Assembly: GCA_025966435.1 (NCBI GenBank)
Contig: JAICRQ010000070.1
Span: 1-10,815 of the forward strand
Direction of reading: 5' to 3'
Length of the DNA stretch: 10,815 nucleotides
Source: Anaerolineales bacterium
GTDB taxonomy: Bacteria; Chloroflexota; Anaerolineae; Anaerolineales; Villigracilaceae
The notes under the pieces are model-generated. The model ran no database searches, was not told where the DNA came from, and saw nothing but the letters and a program-made list of their open reading frames with translations. Position numbers and translations under genes: made by a program. This document shows positions 6,970 to 10,815 of the stretch, in pieces (within the stretch, counting starts at the first letter, position 1; the number at the start of each line of letters is the position of its first letter).

Positions 6970-8118
6970 ATGTCTCGCTTTCTCTTGCTTTTTCTAATGC
7001 TGGTTTTGTTGAGTTCGTGCGCTCCATCAAATGTTCCCGAGGCTGAAGTCACTGTGCCCGAGGTGGTTAATTCTGCTGATGGAATTGCTGCTGGATTCCT
7101 CACAGCTGATGGCTCGCGCTCATTGTTCTTCCCTGAGGATTTTGGTGCGCACGAAGATTTCCGCACCGAGTGGTGGTATTACACCGGCAACTTGGAAACG
7201 CCGGAAGGGCGTCATTTTGGCTTTGAATTGACGATCTTTCGAGTGGGATTGCTGCCGCCTGGGACGGAACTTCCTGAAGAGTCGGACTGGTATGATCGCA
7301 GCGTGTATTTTGCCCATTTTGCGGTCAGTGACATTGCGAATAAGCGTTTTTATGCCTTCGAGCGCTACGCTCGCCCCGGACCCGGACTAGTGGGTGCAGA
7401 GGCTGACCCCTACCGCATCTGGATCGAGGATTGGAGTGTCACAGAGTCTGCAGCGCGCGTGTATCGTCTGCAAGCGGCGCAGGAAGAAATCGCACTGGAC
7501 TTAACGCTCATGGACGAGATGGGGGTTGTCCTGCATGGGGAGGACGGCTATAGCCGTAAAGGCGAGCAGGCTTCTAACGCATCTTATTATTACAGCCAGC
7601 CGCGCCTGCATGCTGATGGGAGTTTACAAATCAATGAAGTTGAGTATCCAGTCAACGGGCTGGTATGGAAGGACCATGAATTCAGCACCAGTGCCCTGGA
7701 TGAAAATCAAATTGGCTGGGATTGGTTTTCTCTACAGTTTGAAGATGGCTCGGCGCTGATGCTCTTCCAATTGCGCGAGCGGGATGGAGGAACGTCGCCC
7801 TCCTCAAGCGGGACATTTATCCTCGCCGATGGAACCCCGCAGTCCTTGCAAAAGGATGATTTTGAAATCGAAGTTTTAGAAGAGTGGCGCAGCCCGCATA
7901 CGCAAGGTGTGTATCCTGCCTCGTGGGAGGTGCAACTCGGATCGTCGAGCTGCACCTTGAACGTCCGCCCGTGGATGGCTGACCAGGAAATTCACTTCCC
8001 GACAGTGACATATTGGGAAGGAGCCGTGCAGTTCGAAGGGACTTGCGAGGGAGCAGTGGTAAGAGGAAATGGGTATGTGGAACTCACAGGCTATGCCGGG
8101 AATCTACCGCTACCGTAA
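6970..8118 (+). CDS. AttH/CrtC-like lipocalin-domain lipoprotein
   Basis: A 382-aa exported lipoprotein. The N-terminus SRFLLLFLMLVLLSSC is a lipoprotein signal peptide with lipobox LSSC and lipidated Cys 17. The mature part has the CrtC/AttH (COG5621, 'predicted secreted hydrolase') signatures: EWWYYTGNL (67-75) in the first calycin-like domain, and WKDHEFSTSALDENQIGWDW (from residue 233) with LMLFQLRERDG in the second. Members share the fold of carotenoid 1,2-hydratase; a structure of a non-carotenoid member suggested a role in lipid metabolism. No carotenoid genes lie nearby, so carotenoid hydration is unlikely. The divergent ABC exporter is its expected partner, as in the AttEFGH arrangement. 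It probably binds or hands over a lipid-like molecule at the outer face of the membrane. Family assignment is strong; ligand is unknown. It is convergent with the CarD-family gene, 39 bp between stops. Confidence 0.88.
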   Translation: MSRFLLLFLMLVLLSSCAPSNVPEAEVTVPEVVNSADGIAAGFLTADGSRSLFFPEDFGAHEDFRTEWWYYTGNLETPEGRHFGFELTIFRVGLLPPGTELPEESDWYDRSVYFAHFAVSDIANKRFYAFERYARPGPGLVGAEADPYRIWIEDWSVTESAARVYRLQAAQEEIALDLTLMDEMGVVLHGEDGYSRKGEQASNASYYYSQPRLHADGSLQINEVEYPVNGLVWKDHEFSTSALDENQIGWDWFSLQFEDGSALMLFQLRERDGGTSPSSSGTFILADGTPQSLQKDDFEIEVLEEWRSPHTQGVYPASWEVQLGSSSCTLNVRPWMADQEIHFPTVTYWEGAVQFEGTCEGAVVRGNGYVELTGYAGNLPLP

Positions 8119-8157
8119 TTGACGCGGACAGTGCAGCTTCTTAGGACCGAGTTTCGC

Positions 8158-8676
8158 TCAGCTCAGCGTCTGACGGCTTTTTTCAAGTAAGGAACCAATT
8201 TCATCGGTGGCTTCCAGCACTGTGATTCCTTCTACGGCGGCCCATTCCTGATAGAGAACGCTCTGCGTTGCCTGCAGGAAACCCGTGATTGTACCGTAAC
8301 TTGGCTTGTGAGCGACAAAGGCAGACAGGTCGCGCACAACTTCACACTGGGCAGCGATCGTCCCCTGCTTTAGGTGTGCAACCAACTCAGACTGACGGAG
8401 CTTTCCATCTTCGGTCAGCGGTAAGGGAGTAGACTCCAGGATTTTGCGACAATCCATAATTTCACTTCGTCCGGCGAGTCTGCGTAAACCCGAGTTCGAC
8501 CGATCTACCGGCACCCAGACTGTGCTGCCGCCCGGAATGGAAATCTCATAATACTGCCGGCGAACTCCGCGCTCAAATTCCCTCTCTTCCAGCTTGACAA
8601 CCTGTCCTACGCCATGTTGTGGATGGACAACTTGATCACCAATCTCGAACGTCGCGTGCGCTATTCCGTTAATCAC
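8158..8676 (-). CDS. carD: CarD/CdnL-family transcription regulator
   Basis: An RNA-polymerase-binding regulator of the CarD_CdnL_TRCF family. The N-terminal Tudor-like domain (about 10-67) has FEIGDQVVHPQHGVGQV, the beta-strand YYEI and TVWVPVDRSNSGLRRL; the C-terminal helical domain contains EVVRDL (112-117) as in mycobacterial CarD. I chose the GTG at 8676, which puts nine residues before the conserved FEIGD and gives 172 aa; a GTG at 8733 would add 19 residues overlapping the RRM gene. The chosen start overlaps the upstream RRM stop by 8 bp (GTGATTAA), so translational coupling is likely. Aligned without gaps on EVVRDL, the residue equivalent to the promoter-fork wedging Trp (W85 of M. 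tuberculosis CarD) is Gly 91, so effects on open-complex stability may differ from canonical CarD. The start codon is less certain than the family. Confidence 0.85.
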   Translation of the reverse strand: MINGIAHATFEIGDQVVHPQHGVGQVVKLEEREFERGVRRQYYEISIPGGSTVWVPVDRSNSGLRRLAGRSEIMDCRKILESTPLPLTEDGKLRQSELVAHLKQGTIAAQCEVVRDLSAFVAHKPSYGTITGFLQATQSVLYQEWAAVEGITVLEATDEIGSLLEKSRQTLS

Positions 8677-8977
8677 GGCGCCGCTGGTTGCTGCGATTGC
8701 CCTGTTGCGAACGAAAACCGCCGCGCTCTTCACGTGGACGAGCTACATTTACAGCGATCTGCCGCTCCTGCAGGGTGTAACCATTGAACATATTGATTGC
8801 CTTGCTTGCTTCACTCTGTGAACCCATCTCTACAAAGGCAAACCCTTTGGAGCGCTGCGTTCCGGGTTCTTTTATCAACGCTACCGAAGCCACATTCCCG
8901 GCTTGCATAAAAAGCTCACGCAGCATTTGCTCTGTGGTTTCATAGGATAGATTCCCAACATACAGCTTTGCTTCCAT
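8669..8977 (-). CDS. Small single-RRM RNA-binding protein (copy 1, Arg/Gln-rich tail)
   Basis: A 102-aa protein of one RNA-recognition motif, like the cyanobacterial Rbp proteins. RNP2 is LYVGNL (5-10) and RNP1 is KGFAFVEM (44-51), with the stacking aromatics Y6, F46 and F48 all present, so single-stranded RNA binding is expected. After the fold comes a basic Arg/Gly/Gln/Asn tail (80-102, ending QRRRD). The start at 8977 follows AAAGGAG (8984-8990) with 6-nt spacing; the frame is open further upstream but that stretch is the leader with its hairpin. It is transcribed from an extended -10 promoter in the divergent region and followed by the CarD-family gene with an 8-bp overlap. It is a clear paralogue of the divergent RRM gene at 9238. 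Rbp-type proteins are often cold-induced and this one may be too; that is inference. Confidence 0.92.
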   Translation of the reverse strand: MEAKLYVGNLSYETTEQMLRELFMQAGNVASVALIKEPGTQRSKGFAFVEMGSQSEASKAINMFNGYTLQERQIAVNVARPREERGGFRSQQGNRSNQRRRD

Positions 8978-9013
8978 ACCAAACTCCTTTAATTCAACAG
9001 TGATTAAGAAAAT

Positions 9014-9042
9014 GCCGCCAACCCAAATAGAGGGTTGACGGC
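9014..9042 (-). promoter_or_regulatory. Leader hairpin of RRM copy 1 (candidate cis-regulatory RNA)
   Basis: On the transcript, GCCGUCAACCC (9042-9032), loop UCUAUUU and GGGUUGGCGGC (9024-9014) form 11 pairs including one G-U wobble, followed by AUUUUCUUAAU. It lies 36 nt before the ATG, inside a leader of about 95 nt. The form is that of an intrinsic terminator, yet it sits upstream of the gene, which points to attenuation or an autoregulatory site. The divergent RRM gene has nearly the same element at nearly the same distance. Confidence 0.75.
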
Positions 9043-9078
9043 GACTTAAGCACACTCGACCTTTTATAAGATAGTGCA

Positions 9079-9106
9079 ATTATAGCACACCTGGGGGAGT
9101 TGTCCT
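9079..9106 (-). promoter_or_regulatory. Promoter of the RRM copy 1 - CarD operon
   Basis: Minus-strand TATAAT (9084-9079) is preceded by TGC, an extended -10, and by AGGACA (9106-9101; four of six match TTGACA) with a 16-nt spacer. The expected transcript start is near 9072. A short inverted repeat (GTGC/GCAC, 9074-9088) flanks the -10. Its -35 overlaps the -35 of the opposite promoter. Confidence 0.65.
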
Positions 9107-9130
9107 GCCTGATTTGAAGTGTGGTACACT
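9100..9130 (+). promoter_or_regulatory. Promoter of RRM copy 2
   Basis: TTGTCC (9100-9105, four of six match TTGACA) and the extended -10 TGG-TACACT (9122-9130) are separated by 19 nt, long but tolerable with an extended -10. The expected start is near 9137. The -35 shares bases 9101-9105 with the opposite promoter, so the two probably cannot be filled at once. Confidence 0.5.
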
Positions 9131-9142
9131 GTAAATTACAGT
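9128..9142 (+). promoter_or_regulatory. 15-bp palindrome over the start site of RRM copy 2
   Basis: ACTGTAA-A-TTACAGT is a perfect 7+1+7 inverted repeat overlapping the last bases of the -10 and the predicted transcript start. A repressor bound here would block copy 2 and leave the opposite promoter largely free. The cognate regulator is unknown. Confidence 0.45.
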
Positions 9143-9174
9143 TGAGAAGTAATAACTGGATTTGTGGATCTTCA

Positions 9175-9210
9175 CCGCCGACCCTGTTATGGGTTGGCGG
9201 CTTTTCTTTA
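9175..9210 (+). promoter_or_regulatory. Leader hairpin of RRM copy 2 (candidate cis-regulatory RNA)
   Basis: CCGCCGACCC (9175-9184), loop UGUUAU and GGGUUGGCGG (9191-9200) give 10 pairs with one G-U, followed by CUUUUCUUUA. The 3' arm and T-rich tail (GGGTTGGCGGC then TTTTCTT) match the leader of copy 1 almost exactly, while the loops differ. It ends 37 nt before the ATG, as in copy 1. Confidence 0.75.
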
Positions 9211-9237
9211 CGGGTCAGGTTCAGGAAGGAAGCAAGA

Positions 9238-9504
9238 ATGGAATTTGAGGTTTGTATTCGAAATTTGTCCAGGATCACGACGCCAAAAGAATTGTATATC
9301 CTGTTCGCAAAAGCGGGGGATGTCACGTCCGTCAATATTATTCAGGATCGCAAGAGCGGCCAATCAAAGGGGTTTGCCTTTGTCACAATGAGCGCGCAAA
9401 GCGAAGCGGATAAAGCTGTCAGCATGTTTAATTCATATTTTCTGGCGGATCACCAATTGATGGTGAAACTTGCCAGGCCGAGAGAGCGCCGTGGTTTTAG
9501 ATAG
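9238..9504 (+). CDS. Small single-RRM RNA-binding protein (copy 2)
   Basis: An 88-aa RRM protein that is little more than the fold. RNP1 is KGFAFVTM (44-51) with F46 and F48 kept, but RNP2 is VCIRNL (5-10): the Tyr that stacks on RNA is Cys and the following Gly is Arg. It aligns with copy 1 over the whole domain (shared KGFAFV, the MFN and LARPRE blocks) but has no Gln/Asn-rich tail, ending RPRERRGFR. The ATG at 9238 follows AGGAAGGA; an in-frame ATG at 9121 is rejected because that stretch holds the promoter, palindrome and hairpin. RNA affinity is probably weaker or differently specific than copy 1. An SRPBCC gene follows 97 bp downstream on the same strand without a clear terminator between. 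Confidence 0.9.
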   Translation: MEFEVCIRNLSRITTPKELYILFAKAGDVTSVNIIQDRKSGQSKGFAFVTMSAQSEADKAVSMFNSYFLADHQLMVKLARPRERRGFR

Positions 9505-9601
9505 GCTTGAAAATCTTTATGTTGCCAGCGTCGCCGGTTTTCAAAATACTGGAATGTGTTTCCATACGCGGGTGGTTCAATGATCGGTAAAGGAAAACGT
9601 C

Positions 9602-10087
9602 ATGATCATATTCGATGTAAACACCTATATCTACCGGCCCCTTAATCAGGTATTTGCTTTTGTTGCCACCCCTGAGAACGATTTTCACTGGCAGTATGGA
9701 ACCCTGCTATCAACCAGGGTCGCCGACGTTGAAATGGGTGTTGGAGCGCTCTTTCGGTCTGTAAGTAATTTTATGGGACGGCGGATGGAAAGCATTTATC
9801 AGGTCACAGAATACGAGCCTGATAGAAAATATGGGTTCCAATCGCAATCGGGGCCAATCGTGGTCCATATCTTATACATGTTTGAAGTCATGAAAGGGAG
9901 TACAAAGATTGATGTTTTCGCGCGGATTATCCCGGGTGCTCTGGTGAAGCCCAACGATGTTTCCGTAGAAAGAAGGCTCAGGAAGCAATACCGCGAAAAC
10001 CTTACTTTGTTAAAGGATTTGCTGGAAGAAAGACCAATAGAGAGAGCGACTCTTGCCCCTATTGCGAAACGCCATAATTTTCCATGA
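9602..10087 (+). CDS. SRPBCC (START/polyketide-cyclase-like) family protein
   Basis: A 161-aa protein with the helix-grip pattern of the SRPBCC superfamily, which encloses a hydrophobic ligand pocket. The opening IIFDVNTYIYRPLNQVFAFVATPENDFHW is the usual first strand and helices (a 'pathogenesis-related/cyclase' start), followed by VADVEMGVGALFRSVSNFMGRRMESIYQVTEYEPDRKYGFQS, then alternating strands and the long C-terminal helix (about 120-145, RRLRKQYRENLTLLKDLLEE). The ATG at 9602 has AGGA at 9591-9594. No catalytic residues can be named and the ligand is unknown; such proteins bind lipids, sterol-like or aromatic compounds, or act as stress proteins. It may be read through from the RRM gene and ends at a strong terminator. 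Confidence 0.8.
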   Translation: MIIFDVNTYIYRPLNQVFAFVATPENDFHWQYGTLLSTRVADVEMGVGALFRSVSNFMGRRMESIYQVTEYEPDRKYGFQSQSGPIVVHILYMFEVMKGSTKIDVFARIIPGALVKPNDVSVERRLRKQYRENLTLLKDLLEERPIERATLAPIAKRHNFP

Positions 10088-10111
10088 CAGTTCTTGATGT
10101 TTTTCCATATA

Positions 10112-10147
10112 ATCAAAAAAGACTCCCGTGAGGGAGTCTTTTTTGAT
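10112..10147. terminator. Bidirectional intrinsic terminator
   Basis: A perfect 16-bp stem (ATCAAAAAAGACTCCC, 10112-10127; complement 10132-10147) closes a GTGA loop, a GNRA-type tetraloop, with six T on one side and six A on the other. It is 24 nt after the SRPBCC stop and also lies downstream of spoVS on the other strand, so it can end transcription from both sides. Confidence 0.95.
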
Positions 10148-10269
10148 ATTTACGGAGACCAGGTTAGGAGAGTCGCGCTCGTGTGTCTTTTCTGGATTCC
10201 GTGTTGCGTCCTATTTTATTAACCATCCGGTTCAACTTGATATAGAGGGAACCTGAGAAAGTTCGGGAT

Positions 10270-10533
10270 CTAGGCTTGCGGCTCGACAACAAGTTTGATT
10301 GCCGTGCGGACCTTGTCCTCGATCGTCACATCTGCGAACTCGGGCACACAAGTCACATTGATGCCGTCGTTCTTCAGATACCCGGTTGCAAGCACAAGCG
10401 CTTTGATTGCCTGATTGACAGCGCCCGCGCCGATGGCTTGTACTTCAGCTCGATGGTGCTCTCGAATCACGCCAGCGATGGCACCGGCAACCGGAGATGT
10501 ACGAGAGGTTGCAGAAACTTTGATCATATCCAT
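10270..10533 (-). CDS. spoVS: Stage V sporulation protein S (SpoVS) homologue
   Basis: An 87-aa protein matching SpoVS along its whole length: MIKVSATSRTSPVAGAIAGVIREH, AEVQAIGAGAVNQAIKAL, and the end VTIEDKVRTAIKLVVEPQA. SpoVS is a small dimeric Alba-like protein, proposed to bind nucleic acid; in Bacillus it is needed for the dehydration and coat stages of sporulation, but homologues are common in non-sporulating lineages including Thermus/Deinococcus and Chloroflexota, where the role is unsettled. The ATG at 10533 is chosen because GGAGG (10539-10543) lies 5 nt before it; a TTG at 10545 would place that Shine-Dalgarno inside the gene. A 19-bp palindrome lies 47 nt upstream and may control it. 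The gene is convergent with the SRPBCC gene. Confidence 0.95.
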   Translation of the reverse strand: MDMIKVSATSRTSPVAGAIAGVIREHHRAEVQAIGAGAVNQAIKALVLATGYLKNDGINVTCVPEFADVTIEDKVRTAIKLVVEPQA

Positions 10534-10579
10534 GTTAGCCTCCAAAACTATAATGTGTTTGTTTCTCTACTTTGCTTCC

Positions 10580-10598
10580 GTATCGGTCGGACCGATAC
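10580..10598. promoter_or_regulatory. 19-bp palindrome, TetR-operator-like
   Basis: GTATCGGTC-G-GACCGATAC is a perfect 9+1+9 inverted repeat. Length, perfect symmetry and the CGGTC/GACCG core resemble operators of TetR-family repressors. It lies 47 nt upstream of the spoVS start. A gene reading rightward beyond the window could share it. Confidence 0.6.
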
Positions 10599-10815
10599 AA
10601 AATCTGGAAGGGTAAACTTAGCTGCTTACCTGCCAAGCTTAAGGTTCTCTCATCCTGCGACGCCGGATGAACGGATTAGAATCATTGTAAAATAGAAAAA
10701 TCTATGGTTCAATAGCCATAAGCCACATTTTGCCTAGATGTTTGTACTGATTGTTGGAGATATATTGTCATACAAATTCCCACGCTCTTTTTGCTGTCTC
10801 ACTCAAAAATATTCA
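10599..10815. other. Right-end region without a recognisable gene
   Basis: No ORF with a convincing start or family match is seen on either strand. There are only weak structures: a 6-bp stem TCATCC/GGATGA around 10650-10670 and TTTGTA/TACAAA at 10741-10776. It may be the upstream region of a gene beginning beyond the window. Confidence 0.5.

Noticed and set aside
9014..9200. Considered the two RRM leader hairpins as ordinary terminators of convergent genes
   Set aside because: Both genes start here and read outward; each hairpin lies downstream of its own promoter and upstream of its own Shine-Dalgarno, so no gene ends at these sites.
9507..9544. Inverted repeat TTGAAAA/TTTTCAA after RRM copy 2, considered as a terminator
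   Set aside because: The stem is only 7 bp and A/T-rich with a 24-nt loop and no following T tract, so termination there is unconvincing.
10276..10695. 139-aa plus-strand open frame over spoVS
   Set aside because: It is antisense to spoVS, crosses its promoter region and palindrome, and has no recognisable family.
10741..10776. Possible plus-strand promoter (TTGTAC, TATATT) near the right edge
   Set aside because: The spacing is 13 nt, too short for a normal promoter, and no start codon with a ribosome site follows within the window.
1..10815. Looked for CRISPR repeats, insertion-sequence ends, tRNA and rRNA
   Set aside because: No regularly spaced repeats, no transposase-like frame with terminal inverted repeats and no tRNA-like fold were recognised by eye.

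Overview
Organism. The gene content (a CarD-family regulator, small single-RRM RNA-binding proteins, SpoVS, an AttH/CrtC-type lipocalin lipoprotein with a LolCE/FtsX-type ABC exporter) and the intermediate GC content suggest a bacterium of the Chloroflexota, probably Anaerolineae-like. This is inferred from gene combination only; no rRNA or other phylogenetic marker lies in the window.

Layout. (1) 3-3599, plus strand: a carbohydrate-phosphate block. It holds an RpiB-type isomerase fused to a class II aldolase (5' end outside the window), an overlapping PfkB-family (1-phosphofructokinase/LacC-like) kinase and, after a 158-bp gap with two dyads, an SHMT-like PLP enzyme. The first two genes supply isomerase, kinase and aldolase activities, enough to take a sugar phosphate to C3 units or a small aldehyde; the PLP enzyme may act on an aldehyde and an amino acid. 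(2) 3617-8118: an ABC exporter (ATPase then an 853-aa FtsX-type permease) on the minus strand, divergent from an AttH-like lipoprotein on the plus strand. The set resembles the AttEFGH module and probably acts in lipid or lipoprotein export. Both divergent genes have a -10-like hexamer only 7-9 nt before the ATG and no Shine-Dalgarno, so leaderless mRNAs are predicted. (3) 8158-9504: two paralogous RRM genes face away from each other across overlapping promoters. Each has a near-identical leader hairpin followed by a T-rich tract. The minus-strand copy overlaps a CarD-family gene that lacks the family's DNA-wedging tryptophan. (4) 9602-10815: an SRPBCC/START-like protein, a perfect bidirectional terminator, spoVS on the minus strand, a 19-bp TetR-operator-like palindrome upstream of spoVS, and 217 bp beyond it with no gene seen.

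Most notable. The duplicated leader RNA of the RRM pair looks like a cis-regulatory RNA (attenuator or autoregulatory hairpin), copied together with its gene into a divergent arrangement. The sugar block is the second candidate: a fused isomerase-aldolase, a kinase with an altered sugar-binding motif and an atypical SHMT-like enzyme may form an undescribed pathway. No CRISPR array, insertion sequence, tRNA or rRNA was seen.
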